NCBI GenBank assembly: GCA_022579005.1
Contig: MU401556.1
Span: 1-64,000, forward strand
Source: Poronia punctata
Lineage: Eukaryota > Ascomycota > Sordariomycetes > Xylariales > Xylariaceae
Reading direction: 5' to 3'
DNA: 64,000 bases
Within the stretch, counting starts at the first letter, position 1. Each line of letters opens with the position of its first letter. The notes under the pieces were generated by a model. The model searched no databases. It was not told the origin of the DNA and saw only the letters and a list, made by a program, of their open reading frames with translations. The position numbers and the translations under genes were made by a program. This document shows, piece by piece, positions 21,403-33,157 of this stretch.

Positions 21403-23293
21403 ATGGAGAAATCGCAAAGGTATGGCAATGCAGACGAGTATGTATCACTTTTATATTCGCTCCTTTTTCTCCTCCCCGGTCGTCCGTTCCTAACGTGAAG
21501 GAAATCGTAGTCTCTCGATGCCTCACGCTATAGCAGCGACGAAGCGACTCCTCACGGCATATTTCAAACAAGACAAGCAGAAGCGATTTGTGCTCGAATG
21601 TCAACTCACAGCCGATGACAATGCCGTGCTATGGAAAGTCCGATATCAAGAGCCTGTACAGGCCGCCTTCAATCCCCGTATCTTCCCCGGCCCTTCAATT
21701 TCTTTCTCGCCAGTTCGATATCTCATTTGTACGTACTGGCTCTCATCCCTCTAGTTTATCCAGGGCCGGATGATAGACAAGGGAAAAAGTATCTTTTCCC
21801 ATCAAAGTTCCCTGTAACAAGCTAATCATCGGCCTGAAGTGAAAACGGGTACATACTACATGGCTCGTATTCGCGACGAGGAAAAGGCAGAGCGCAACGC
21901 TGCCGGCGACGCCAAACTAGAGACGGATTTCGACCCAAAATGGGAAATTACCAGATATCTTATCGACAGCGAGAGTCTAACGCTCCATGTGTGTCCCTCC
22001 TTACCCAATAACCATCTGCACAAAGGGTCAAGCTGATGTGACATGTATCAGATATTGCAGCGTGCCAAGCATGTTATCAAGGAAGTGAAGGTGCAGGACG
22101 ACCCTCTTTCTCGCCAGTTCCCTGGCATCCGACCTCATCATATGGAGCACCATGATTGGATGTATCTCGAATACCTAGAGAAGTATGCTCCCTGTCTTGG
22201 GCGGTTGAAGAGCGAGACTAATAAACAAACTTGCCAGTGGGACGCTCCAAAGCTTCATATACCGAGCAGTGGGCCATGGATATCAAAGTCTACCCAACAG
22301 GATGTTATGGAGTATTTTTCTCTGCCGTTAGTTAGAAGCATATGTGGTCACTGGTAAGTACGAGGGAAGATGGACTAATGAGATATTCTATGTTAGTGCT
22401 TCGAATATGTGCCGCTATGGCTTGGCCCCCGCGAGTGCCTATTGCGCCTCCGCCATCTCGTCCTGAGCCAGTTACAGAATGTGACCCAAAGATATTGTGG
22501 GCTGCGGGAGGGTTCTAGCACGGGCTCTTGAGCTCCCGTAATGGTGAGTAAGGTTTTCAAACTCTCGCCGTTGTTGGTGCAAAGCTCATGTGTTTATGCA
22601 GTGGTGTTTGGCAACCCGCCAGCTTTCGGAGATGCACATGAAGAAGAGCACAAGCTCATACCAATTCTCAAGGTCATGAACTTTACCTGTGCAGAGTTTC
22701 TAAGCGCGGCGGAGGGCCCGTAAGTGCGGCTATAAAGCCCGTGCATGCTACATTACAAGGCGTTGTATTAACTGTTGCGTCGTCCAGACATAGCCAGGAA
22801 TGGGCGAAAATGGAGAATATCAGGGCTGTCGGTGAGGTAAAGGAAGACGAGCCGATCATCTCTATCCTTTCAGAGCTAACCTCGTCACTAGATTATAGCA
22901 GAGCTCATCCTTTTGGAACCTGAAAAGTTAGGTCAAGTATGGGGCAAGACAGATAAACTGGTATATGTACAAAGAGGCGCTCCGAGGATTATAACTCAAG
23001 CAGGCTTCTTGTTCACTGAAGGGGATGGTATGGGGCCATTTACGTGGCTCGACCGGGACTTGCGCGATCTGGTAGGCGCTTGCTGTGCAAAAGACGAGAA
23101 TGACAGGCCCGCCCTAGGGGATTTACTGGATACGGTGGCGAAAGCAGTACGAGAGAGAGACGAACATTATTACAAGTTTTTCTTTTTCATGACATACGAA
23201 AGGGATGAGATGATCAAGAATATCGTAGAGGGGCTTATCACCCAACCTGATCGCCTCCCTCCCTACAGATTCATGTTTACAGGATTGGACTAG
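21403..23293 (+). pseudogene. Decayed protein-kinase-like gene
   Basis: A fragmentary gene with several good introns: exon 21403-21437, 21511-21728, 21840-21988 and from 22052, all phase-compatible. Recognisable kinase-like landmarks follow the order of fungal kinase-like proteins: HHDWMYLEYLEKYAP (hinge region), LRICAAMAWPPRVP (helix after the hinge), LIPILKVMNFTCAEFL in the place of the DFG-containing strand (Asp and Gly lost), and LRDLVGACCAKDENDRPALGDLL (subdomain XI). The frame breaks between 22350 and 22399, and an in-frame TAG lies at 22516-22518. The catalytic HRD and DFG residues are not visible. It is therefore either a pseudogene or a pseudokinase with non-standard introns; I favour a pseudogene. 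Confidence 0.55.
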
Positions 23294-23911
23294 ACTTTTG
23301 TTAGATTAGACATGCCTTGGTCAATATATGATACATTGATTCCAAACGTTAATCCTAAAGATGCTTAATATCTTAAGTGTACCAAGAAAGCTACGAGCAT
23401 GTGGTAACCATCTTTACGAGTAAAAGGAGAGTCGGATGATAGGCATACTATGTAGATGATAGAACATGCCGGTGTGGATTATGTAACCTTTGGGGTCCGA
23501 CATTCCCCGTCAACCCGGCCGAAATTAGTCACCCAGATCCCAGGAAGCCAGGCAGCTAACCTTCCTTTAGGTCTTGATATTATTGTACAGGTGAACTAAG
23601 ACGGTCCATTCTTTCTAAACACCATAAATATACCACAGTAAAGTTTAACATATGAAGACATGTAGACCTGGATTATATGGTGGTTTAATCTTCCAGAAGA
23701 AAGACCACGGGATCTTATCTAGCCACATATGGTCAAAGCTGAGCGGGTCCTGTTTTTAACTCCGACAACATTGAAATACCTACGAAAAACCAGTTTACCT
23801 TAGCTACCACCTAACAAAACATCCATACAGACCACCACATTCCATCCATCCATCCATCCATTTATTAATCCTCCTCAATCCTCCCAAGGACAGGTTTATT
23901 CTCTGAAAACC
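23294..23911. other. Intergenic, promoter of the rhomboid gene
   Basis: No gene. A run of four CATC units at 23846-23862 lies in the probable leader of the rhomboid gene. Confidence 0.5.
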
Positions 23912-24940
23912 ATGTTCCGAGCACAGAAGTTCGCAACGTCTTTCTTCTCCTTTAAATCTAAATCTAAATCTCAATCGTCGTCGCTGTTCCGACGATCATT
24001 TAGTAGTGATGGTCATCAATATCATCCACTGCCACGCGTCCGTTTACTAGCCCCCACATTATGGAGCGTAGCGGCTTGCAGCACTATTTATATCGGATTC
24101 GCCGCCTTTGAAGTCTACCGAGATGCGAGGCGCGTCGTCGAGGGGTTTTCATCATCATCAACAACGACGGCGAGTCTGACTTTTGAGAAATTGGAAAGAC
24201 TCGGTGATAGAGACGGAGGAGGAGGAGGAGGGAGAGGAGGTAGTGGTATATGGCGTCGTCTACCGACCCCGACTGAGACTGAGACTGAGAGATCGGAATT
24301 CTCGGAACCGCAAAAATTAAGCGCGGGAATCATCGCCCTGACGACGGGCATCCATCTCGCTTCCGCGGCAGCGCCTGCCGTGGCGATGAATTTCGTGCAT
24401 TTACCCGTCTCGGGGAGGAATATCACGCTGCTCACCTCTGTTTTCGGACATGCCGGGCTTGTACATCTGGGCGTGAACATGTATGCCATGTGGTGGCTTA
24501 TGCCTACTGCGGCGCATTCGAGGACTTTTAGGGAAAGTACGCCCCATCTCGCGGCTTTTTACCTCTCCGCCGGCATCTTGAGTTCCCTCGCGCAACATGC
24601 CACGGCGGTGTGGCCGAGGCCGAACTTCATGGCGGCGTTGGGGGCGAGTGGTGCGTTGTTTGCGCTTTTCGGCGTCGTGGGCGTCTCGTATCCGAATACG
24701 AATGTCGGTATCTTGTTTCTGCCCGGGTCGGTGCCGATTGGGCAGATGATGGCGTATGTTGCGCTTTTTGATGCCGTTGGCATCTTTGTGAGGTATCCGT
24801 TCCTGAGGCTTGGTCATGCGGCGCATTTGGGCGGGTTGGCTGTTGGTTATGCGTATGCCAAATATGCAGGGGATGAGAGGATTTGGCGGCCGGCGAGGAA
24901 AGTGACGTTTAAAACGATGCAGACGTTAAGGATTCTATGA
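23912..24940 (+). CDS. Rhomboid intramembrane serine protease, mitochondrial type
   Basis: Intronless, 342 aa. The N-terminus is basic, Ser/Phe-rich and without acidic residues up to residue 32 (FRRSFSS near 26-32), typical of a mitochondrial targeting sequence. The rhomboid core spans about 135-320: HAGLVHLGVNMYAMWW carries the conserved His185 and Asn189, LGASGALFALFG carries the nucleophile Ser246, and GHAAHLGGLAVGY carries the catalytic His305. Several hydrophobic helices surround these motifs. Length and layout match the inner-membrane rhomboid of fungi (yeast Pcp1/Rbd1), which processes cytochrome c peroxidase and the dynamin Mgm1; orthology is inferred. A Gly-rich low-complexity insert (103-112) and a TETETE run precede the core. 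Confidence 0.9.
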   Translation: MFRAQKFATSFFSFKSKSKSQSSSLFRRSFSSDGHQYHPLPRVRLLAPTLWSVAACSTIYIGFAAFEVYRDARRVVEGFSSSSTTTASLTFEKLERLGDRDGGGGGGRGGSGIWRRLPTPTETETERSEFSEPQKLSAGIIALTTGIHLASAAAPAVAMNFVHLPVSGRNITLLTSVFGHAGLVHLGVNMYAMWWLMPTAAHSRTFRESTPHLAAFYLSAGILSSLAQHATAVWPRPNFMAALGASGALFALFGVVGVSYPNTNVGILFLPGSVPIGQMMAYVALFDAVGIFVRYPFLRLGHAAHLGGLAVGYAYAKYAGDERIWRPARKVTFKTMQTLRIL

Positions 24941-25127
24941 GAGGAGGGTCTCTCTTTCTTACGCAACTCCGGTCCCGGCTTCTACTATTACCGACAACAA
25001 GGGCAGACAGGGATGATGTTCCACGAAGAAGTGTCATTCAATTATGAGGCACACTGGTCGTCGGCCTCGTTCAATTCTGCCGGGTCAAGTTTATCCTCTC
25101 TACTAACATTATTACATCATATATCAT

Positions 25128-26177
25128 TTACTCTTCCGCCTCTTCCTCCTCCTCGGCAACACTATCCGACTCGCTGCCGGCGCGTTCTTGACCTTCCTGC
25201 TTCAGGACACCCTTGCCCTTCTTGGCCTTTCCCTTGTGTCCCTTACCCCTGAGAGCCTCAGGGATCTCCTTGTGAACGACGCCGTCCTCAAGCAGAAGAC
25301 CGATATCGGGACGACGGGCGACGGCCTTCTTCCACAGACTTCGCGGTACCTCCTCGGCAGTGGTCATGACGCGACCAGTGGTAGTGAATTGCCATTGAAG
25401 CTCCGGCGCCTGCTCCATGGCGGTGCGCAGATGGATCCAGATGCTCACGTCGGCCTTGCTGGGCCGGCTTGTGGCGGTCGCCTCTGCGACAGGGAGGAAG
25501 GATAGATGGGTGGCGCCATCGGCACGCTTGATTCCCTCGGAGGCGACAACGAGGGGGTAGTTCTGGTATGTCGTCTCGTAGACGATATACTCGGGGAGAT
25601 TGTCGGCGTCGGCCTTGAGCGGCTCGCCCTCGGGAACCTCGGGTGCTCTGGGCAGACTATCCCGCTTCGACTCCCGCCTTATCTCGTAGGATTCGGCCTT
25701 GGCGGCGTCGGCTTCGGGTAGGAGTCGGAGGTTGAATTGCGCCTTGGACGAGGTAGCTGCGTGACGGATATCCGCGAGCGTCACGCCGAGATCTACCATT
25801 CTGGGTTGCAGCAACTATTGGTTATAACTATATGTTAGTCCGGACTCTTTTTCCATACGGAATCAATGTTTACGCACCAGCTGAGCAACTCCAACCCATC
25901 CATCGGCATTGCAGATCAGATATTCATCCTCATCCGCACCCTCATCGAGCTCGTCCTTCTGGACGGCACGCTTCAACACAAAAGTCACAGCCTTGGCGAC
26001 CGTCGCGTCGGCGTTCTCGACTACCCGGTATCCCTTGCCACCTCCACTCTTGCCGTTGACGCTCATGCCCCGACTCCGGCCATGGCGCGGGTTTTGCTGT
26101 GAGAGCGCGCTAGGCGGGAGGACACCTCCGTTCTGGCTGATGACGGACAGCGGGATCAGGACGGAAGCGGTGGCCAT
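25128..26177 (-). CDS. Degenerate tRNA 2'-phosphotransferase (Tpt1/KptA)-like protein
   Basis: Two exons, 26177-25878 and 25814-25128, joined in phase 0 (GTGCGT donor, AATAG acceptor), 328 aa. The order of blocks matches Tpt1/KptA: TVAKAVTFVLKRA (58-71), an acidic loop, NADGWVGVAQLL (90-101), GVTLADIRHAATSSKAQFNL (110-129), YETTYQNYPLVVASEGIKRADGA-type block (179-201) and a strand with IWIHLRTAM. Tpt1 removes the splice-junction 2'-phosphate of tRNA using NAD+. The key residues are altered: the family LRHxA reads LKRA, HGT reads YET, and the RNHIHLA region reads ATHLSF. Loss of the invariant His and Arg pairs suggests no classical activity. The C-terminal tail is Lys-rich, then Glu-rich. It may bind RNA or ADP-ribose-like ligands, or be specialised; unknown. 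Confidence 0.75.
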
Positions 26178-27892
26178 GATTTTGATGTTCTCGCAGATTA
26201 AATATGTAAAAAAGGGAGGAAGGTTTTTGTGTGTTGTTATGAGAAATCCCGAGTTTGTTGTTCTCGAGACTATATTGTATGACTTATAGAGCTAAAAGGC
26301 CAAGACAAGAGAGAGGAGCGACCATGCCCTCCATCTTATACGTTTTCTCCCACATGTTGGAACAACCCTCCCTGAAGCCCAAAACGTGATTATGACTATG
26401 ACTATGACTAGATTCGAGACCCCCGAAGACGGAAGACACGCACACACGCTCGCCACGACGCGAGAGTTGCCCCTCGTAGTTGCGGTTCGAACCAATGCGT
26501 GTTGGTGATCGCTGCCCTGGCTTGACCGCTTTGTTGCCAACTGGTCGTGCAGCATTGGCCGCGGGGAAAGGCTAGAGCCTAGATGGAGCTCTCCTGACCT
26601 GTCATCTGAGTGGAGTGGGCCATCGTTGACTTGACCCACACGGATAGATCCCAAAGAATGCATCACGCCTTCCTGGTCGCGTGGATGCACATCGCCCCTA
26701 TCAGCGCGGAAAAAGGGGTAGAGATGCAAACAGAATCAAAAGAATTGGAGTACCGAGATACTTGGTCTAAGGTCTTTTTTTGGGTACACGCCTCGAAAAT
26801 CGATTTGCACCAGTAAGCAACCCGGTCACCGCTCCGTTTCACCACAACCACCCACACCTGTAGGCTCAAGCTGACCTGACCTTGAACCCCACCCCCCTGG
26901 TTCTGAGCTTGGTCCTTGCTAGACTCGGAAAAGCTAGGATAATCCTCCAACGCAAGTCATACGAGCATACAAACCATGGATTCGTGACCACAGTTCCCAG
27001 ACAGCCAGAGTTCCAGCCCCGCCAAGCTTGAAGTTAATTAGGCTGGCTAGACTAGGTAGATGATTATGCTCGGTGTTGTACGTCTTCGCTCAGGTGCTCC
27101 ATATCGAAACAGACAGTACCAAGGAAACAAAGAGTTTGTGGCAAGCCATGCATTGCTGCCCCATAGAGGGGTGGCTGCACGTATTCAAAACATGTTGATT
27201 GAAGTGGGGACCTGTATCCGATGAGCGAAAGAGGGGTCAAGACCAGCCGATGGCCGACACGATATTTACAGTCATACAAAGCAAAGAGCTAGGTTAACCC
27301 AGATGCCTTATCGCGGTGGAGGGGCAACTCGGTATCAGCGCGTCCCGTGCGACGTGTCTAATCTAGAAGTCGAACATTGTCAACTTCTACGTTTGGTGGG
27401 CTCGTCCCAACCAAGCTCGTTCATTCATCCAAGCTGCGTTTGCGTGATTTGGCTTGGAAGATAGCCACGTCAAACATGCGCCTGCCGGATTATTGCTGAG
27501 GAAGTGGAGCTATCGGGCTACAATGGCGTCGGAACCACGCAGGAAGAGTCTGCGGCAACGCGGCTTGGGATGCCAGACGAGTCTCGATGACGCCCGACGA
27601 AAGGGGCCTCGAGAGAAGTCGAGGGAGTCGAGGGAGTCGAGGGAGTCGTCAATAGCCTTTCTGCCTTCCCTCTCTCCTCTCTACTCTCTGTGTCGTACTC
27701 TATGTCAAGGTAGCTCTTTCAATCCTTAGTGAACGCGTTATATCGTAAAGTATGTCAGCTCAATACGTACTATAACACCATGACTTAATGCGAACTGTCC
27801 GGGGTGTCAGTATCTTTCATGACTTGGAACATATTCCACCAAGCTCAGCCCGACCAGCCAGCTAGCAACCAGACAACAATTTAGCCCAACAC
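26178..27892. other. Intergenic with short tandem repeats
   Basis: No supported gene. Contains ACTATG repeats at about 26393-26412 and four copies of a 9-base unit TCGAGGGAG at 27612-27650. Confidence 0.5.
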
Positions 27893-28822
27893 TTAGATCA
27901 TGAAAGCTCCACCGTTGCAGTGTATAGTCTGACCGGTGATCCACCCCGCGTCAGGCGAAGACAGGAGGGCGACAATATTGGCAACATCTTCGGTCCGCCC
28001 CATGCGGTTGAAGGGGCTACCCGCGCCAACCTTGGCAATAATCTCGTCCGAAGTCATATTTTCAGAGCCCGGAACGTAGTGCCGTGCATTCTCAGCCGCC
28101 ATGTCAGTCTCTACGCCACCAGGCGCAATCACGTTTACTGTCACATGTTTGTCGGCAAAGTCCCAGGCCAAAGATTTCACCATCCCCTGTATCGCTGCTT
28201 TGGATGAGGCATAGACTGCATGCCCCTTGAGTCCCTACAGAGAAGCTATGTTAGCCATTTCCGACTTCAGGAGAGGACCCCTAACTTACCCAATTTGCCG
28301 AGACAGATCCTATCAAGAACAACCGACCGTTTTGTTCGATATGTTTATGAGTCTGTTGTGCAACGACAAACTGCGCGCGCACATTAACGGCATAGACGCG
28401 GTCGAACTCAGCCTCCGTGACCTCTTCTAGGTTGCCAAAATGTTCGATACCCGAGTTGCTCATCACGATGTCGATCCGGCCGAGCTCCTCTTTCGCTTTG
28501 TCGAATAACTTGACGATCTCCTCTGTCTTGGATACATCGGCCCTAATAACCGTCGCCCTGACGCCCAGATCTCGTGCCTTTGCAGCTACCTCCTGCGCTG
28601 CCGAAGCTGACGAAACGTAGTTGATGACCACGTCGGCGCCCTCTTTTGCTAGGCGTAAAGCGATGGCTGCACCGATACCACGGCTCGAGCCCGTGACTTT
28701 AGGTATTATGTCAGATCTGACCACGTATCGGGCAGGAGATGGGCTCTAGTTCGAAAGATAAAGGGGTAATACTTACTCAGAGCCACCTTACCGGGCAAGG
28801 ACTTTGTGGTATTATTGCTCAT
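27893..28822 (-). CDS. Short-chain dehydrogenase/reductase (SDR)
   Basis: Three exons, 28822-28777, 28696-28290 and 28234-27893, joined by two phase-compatible introns (GTAAGT donors), giving 264 aa. The classical SDR motifs are intact: TGSSRGIG (17-24) binds NAD(P)H; the family NNAG position reads SNSG; catalytic Ser146 lies in GSVSANW; and YASSK supplies Tyr159 and Lys163. The C-terminal WITGQTIHCNGG is the usual SDR end. The segment GIEHFG..VTEAEFDRVYAVNVRAQF and the PGSENMTSDEI region resemble fungal tetrahydroxynaphthalene and versicolorin reductase relatives, which reduce polyketide-derived phenols. No other biosynthetic gene adjoins, so the substrate is unknown. The enzyme is probably cytosolic. 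Confidence 0.9.
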
Positions 28823-30159
28823 TGTAAACGAGAATCTTGTCGTCCCATCCGCCAGACGCATGTAGTATAGGCAGACAGTAGAATGGGGGAAGTTGGACAC
28901 TTCCCCGCTCCTTACCTTGCGACTGTGTTACCAGCTTATCATACCTGTCCATCTTCTAATCATGACTTCATCATTACTCCTAGCATGTCAGAGTTTAATT
29001 ACTGGTCTCGTAATCAATCAAGAGAGGAAAGACCGCCAATCTCGTGGTTGCAAATTTTGTTCAATTCTCATCGACAGGCGAGAGCAACAGCAATACAGCT
29101 TAACAAAATCTGCACCGAGTTTATGGTGGCCTTGGAAACTCGACGCCGGAACCCGATAATTGCACCCATTTATAGCCCGGTATAGGCTACTCGTAGATAG
29201 GCACACACTTACCTAGTCCGGTCGGATCGCCTAAGCCGATATAGAACGGCTTACGCATCCGCGCCGGTTGGGATTTGGTCGTCCGTGTTTGGCCGCAGAT
29301 TTCGGTCCTTTCGCATCCAGTAATGCGAATAAACCCTTCATGACTAGGTTTGCCTCCGTATTGGTGACATAAATGTTATCAATTAGACATTATTTCTAAC
29401 CTATATCTGTCCGCAATCTGACGCTTTGGCATGGTAAGGCTTAAATAGACCATCTAGGTATGTTGCTAATCCCCGTTCTGAGGTATGTCGGTACGTACCG
29501 TGAGGACCATCACTGTCAATTCAAATTCCGTCTTCATTCGCTCTGTCCCGCTCTGGTCAATTCTGGTGGGATCTATGACGGTCAAACCAAACTAGCAGGC
29601 ACTCCCTGCAATCAAATCATTTACGGAGGTCCCTACCCTTGATGCTCACAATGTATGTAGGCGTGTGCATACCTACTACCTACCGTGATCCAGAAGATAT
29701 CGGACGTTGCTTCCCCGTGCGCTCTCAACCTCCATCCTGTTCAGAGGTAGGCACACTCCAATCGAAATTAGAAATTAGAAATAGAAGTGACCACCTACGT
29801 CCCCATTACGTGTAGGTAAAGGGCTGCGGCTATTAGGTAGGTACTTATTATTTCTCCAAGCAAGAGCAACCTGCTCAGAAAACTGCAGTGGCACTGGATG
29901 TGGAATCGAGACTCTTAAGTGTAGGGTAGGTAGGTAAGTAGGTAGGTAGGATTCCATCCCCCTTCTGCTTCTTTTCTCTCACTTCTCTTTACGGTCCATC
30001 GCCATACGGAAGTCGTTTAAATCCCCTTTAACGAGTAATTTGAGATGTATTAATTCCCAATGTAGAAGCCAAGATACAATATCCCTTAGTATCCTCATTA
30101 TTTTTATTCCGTGGGCCAGACCCATCTGTCAGCCATTTAGCTATCTAGAGCCCTTCATA
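28823..30159. other. Intergenic, no supported gene
   Basis: Short frames only. TAGGTAGGTA-type words are dense at 29640-29950. Upstream regions of the SDR gene (minus) and the OB-fold gene (plus) meet here. Confidence 0.5.
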
Positions 30160-31827
30160 ATGTCACCTCAATTTCCATCCATTCAGTCATTCTATTCAAG
30201 AGAAGTTACATCTTCTGGACTATGTAACGGAACGGGTCTCCGTACAACTTGCGACGGATTTACGTCTTCCGAAATAGAAGTAGTCACAAAGCCTCTTTCT
30301 CGGCCGTTCCGTCCTACGAGAAACTATGAAGTCTGTAATATAGGAGATCTTGAGACCGGACCCCATGACTACGTAGTGACCGGGAGGTTAGTCAACTTCT
30401 CATCGACGGGAGGCTCGCATAAAAATCCAGGGGACTATCACTTTCTCCTGGTATCGGATGCCAGTGGAGTACTAGCAGTAAGATGCCAAACAACGAACAA
30501 AGCATCTCGGGCATATAGAGAAACAAACTGACTAGAAAACCTCCAGGTCAAGCTGCATTGCAATAACCAAGAGTACCATCCTCTTCTAGGCCAGCGTATC
30601 ACTGTATGGGCCACTTCTATATCCGCTGGTAATCAAGCCGAAATTGGACCTATCCCTTACTGTTTTGCCGCCACCACGATATACCCAGGCCGCGATGGTG
30701 CGACGCATATAATGTTCCATGTAGATGCGCCAGAGTCTGAAGAATACTTTTCGTTACGGGTTCCATTAGAGGTTGACATCGGCAGTTACGAACAACTCCC
30801 GGGCCTCATGACTCTGAAATCTTTCCTTGCAAGCGGCTACGACCTAGGCGAAGGAAAGATTTTGGGTTGTGTACGAAGCATTGGTCCGCGTCGCACTGTT
30901 CATTCGAAAAAGAAAGAGAGCAACTGCCATCTTGTCGAGGTCGGTATTTACGACGATACGGCAACTTGCGTATTGACATTGTGGGAGGACATGATCGCTT
31001 CGGCTAAGCTATGGGTGCCTAATCAGACTGTACTGCTCGTCTCTCAACCCTTCGGCCGCGCTATAAACCGACGAGGCGACGCTCGTGTCGATGTCGGAAT
31101 AGGCTATAGCTCCCTCGTCAACATTGACCCTGACATACCGGAAGCTAGATGGCTTCGTACGAAGATTCAGGAGATGGCCAAGCGAGATAGCGTCTGTATC
31201 ACATTTCCACAGAACATCTGGGATTTACAGCACGCTATGTATGGACCTCGCAGGACGCTATACACCCTGGGAGAAGTCGAAGACCAGGTTCGCACCCACA
31301 GAGGAAACTCGGAAAACTTTACAGGAAAGCTGAGCGTCGTTGTACTTGAAATGAGGCTGATGGATCATTGGCGTAAAGCCACAACATTTTGCATCGAATG
31401 GTAAGTATTCATCCCTCATTGTATAGTGACTAGAGTTTAACGGTCACACAGTTGCGGGATACCACTCTATTCTAACAAGCTAACTGCAACTTGCAAAAAC
31501 TGCGATTCCTGCCACGAGCTTTCGGTCAATTCTCGCATAGTCGGGTCCTTTGTAGATGAGAGTGGCATGACTACCGGAAACAAGCTTGTATGGAACCCCC
31601 AAGCCTGGACTGAGTTCTTCTTCGGACGGATGAGCAAGCCAGGCTCAGTTGATTATGGGCCGAAACAAGTTGCCGAAAGGAGTCAAAGGACTTGGTCCAA
31701 TATTGCGGCGATGGATACCAACCTACTAAGGGACTTGGAGGCCGACCTACTATACAGTCGAGTCACATTGACGTTCGGATGGTCGATAGAACATAAGAGG
31801 CTTTGTGTGCTGGGAGTTGAATGGTAA
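30160..31827 (+). CDS. RPA1/MEIOB-like OB-fold single-stranded-DNA-binding protein
   Basis: Three exons, 30160-30477, 30547-31400 and 31452-31827, all phase-compatible, 515 aa. An upstream in-frame extension exists, but the ATG at 30160 (MSPQFPSIQSFYS) is the better start. The splice at 30477 removes an apparent in-frame TGA. Protein features are an OB-fold-like strand set around YHFLLVSDASGVLAVKL, a second around VGIYDDTATCVLTLWEDMI and TVLLVSQPFGRA, and a zinc-finger-like cysteine cluster with Cys391, Cys392, Cys405, Cys408 and Cys411 placed as in the C-terminal OB domain of RPA1. The arrangement resembles the meiosis-specific RPA1 paralogue MEIOB, which stabilises strand-exchange intermediates in recombination. 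The assignment rests on fold pattern only. The protein is expected to be nuclear. Confidence 0.65.
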
Positions 31828-32167
31828 CCAGAGCGCTCAATGTTCGCTGTCGGATACGTACCCAGGGCAAATGTTGCATAGTGGACGTGAAGATATACGA
31901 CAAATGGACGAGTGGGTTGAAAAAGTCGTTATTTTCCCTGACAGGGCTCCTATTTGGATCCATTCCGTTGATCCTAGGGAGCCCATCAACTATCTGCTGC
32001 TCTAGCGTGCTGAGTTGGTATCTATCTAAATCATCATCGCAGCCTCTTGGCCACTAGGTTGCTCGTCATCATTAAGCTGTAAGAGAAACCCTCCCGCAAA
32101 CCAGACTTTTCCGTTCCCTGCCGTGAAAAAAGAGACAAAACAAATCATGAATTAGCCACTATGGCGA
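31828..32167. other. Convergent 3' regions
   Basis: Short space between the ends of the OB-fold gene (plus) and the NAP-family gene (minus). Nothing else seen. Confidence 0.6.
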
Positions 32168-33157
32168 TTAACCCTCCATCTCCTCATCCTCGTCGTCGTC
32201 GTCATCACCGATGTCGATATCGCTATCGATGGAGTTACCCATGAAGTAATCAATAGCATTCGGGTAGATATCCTCAGCGATGGTAACGGCGACCTCGTGA
32301 CCAGCGGGGAAGGTCTCGACGGCTTCCTCGGTGAAGTCCTCATCATCATCGTCCTCGTCGTCATCTTCTTCGATCTCCTGACCGGCCTGGGCGGCCTTGC
32401 GCTTGGCGAGGAGCTCGGCCTTAGCTTGCTGATGCTCGGCAGCGCTGATCCAGCGACCACGGTAGGAGAAGAAGTTGAAGAAGCTCAAGGAGCCCTCGAC
32501 ATTGTTCTCTAGCTTCTTGGCGAGAGCCTGGTACTCGGGCATCTCCTTGGCGGCGGCATCGCGCTTGTGACGGGCGTCGTTGGCGAGGACGCCGTCGAGT
32601 TGCTGGGCAGGGTTGCTCTTCTGAGCGTGCCAGAAAGCGAGGGCGGCATCGGTAAGACCCTGGGTAAGATCCTTCTCGGGGCTCTTCCAGTTGATCTTGA
32701 TGGGCTCGGAGACGAGACCGGCAGAGCCATCCTTGCCGTAGCGGAAGTAGAAAGTTTTGCTCAGTTCAGAGTCAGAGAACCAGTCATTCTCAGAGAAGCG
32801 GAAGGTGAAGCGCAGAGAGCGGGGCTCGCCGAACTTGTCCAAGCCCATATCGGAGGGCTGGGCATTGACAGGAATTTCGGGGCGGGTGACCTCGACGGAA
32901 GTCAGAGCGTGGGAGAAAAGCTCGAGATCAGCGGGAGTGACGGCGGCCTCAAGCTCCGTAGCGGCATTGTCGAAGGTGACGGCCCAGAAGGAAGGGATCT
33001 TGGAAATTGTCTGTTGGCGGGCAGCGAAGATATCTCGCGACATGAGATACTGCTTTGCCGTCACCTCGGTGTCGACGTCGGAGATGGCAGCCTCGAAGAG
33101 GTGCAGCTCCTTGATCGTCTCCGGGGCGATGATGACATCTGAAGGGTCGGAAGACAT
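32168..33157 (-). CDS. NAP/SET-family histone chaperone (Vps75-like)
   Basis: Intronless, 329 aa, starting at ATG 33157. The NAP fold is recognisable: an N-terminal dimerisation helix (LHLFEAAISDVDTEVTAKQYLMSRDIF, about 18-45), IPSFWAVTFDN at 54-64, a beta domain with RFTFRFSENDWFSDSELSKTFYF (116-138), and the hallmark SLSFFNFFSYRG (224-233). The tail from about 262 is highly acidic, with runs of D and E, as in SET/NAP1 proteins that neutralise histones. The FxxFFNFF ending and overall length fit Vps75/SET better than Nap1. The likely role is escorting histones H3-H4 and, in yeast, stimulating the acetyltransferase Rtt109. Nuclear location is inferred. Confidence 0.9.
   Translation of the reverse strand: MSSDPSDVIIAPETIKELHLFEAAISDVDTEVTAKQYLMSRDIFAARQQTISKIPSFWAVTFDNAATELEAAVTPADLELFSHALTSVEVTRPEIPVNAQPSDMGLDKFGEPRSLRFTFRFSENDWFSDSELSKTFYFRYGKDGSAGLVSEPIKINWKSPEKDLTQGLTDAALAFWHAQKSNPAQQLDGVLANDARHKRDAAAKEMPEYQALAKKLENNVEGSLSFFNFFSYRGRWISAAEHQQAKAELLAKRKAAQAGQEIEEDDDEDDDDEDFTEEAVETFPAGHEVAVTIAEDIYPNAIDYFMGNSIDSDIDIGDDDDDEDEEMEG

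Noticed and set aside
26478..26500. GGTTCGAACC resembling a tRNA T-loop
   Set aside because: The flanking bases do not form a five-pair T stem and no acceptor or anticodon arms could be placed.
30529..30531. In-frame TGA in the OB-fold gene as a sign of a pseudogene
   Set aside because: It lies inside an intron (30478-30546) with GTAAGA donor, ACTGAC branch and CCAG acceptor that keeps the frame.
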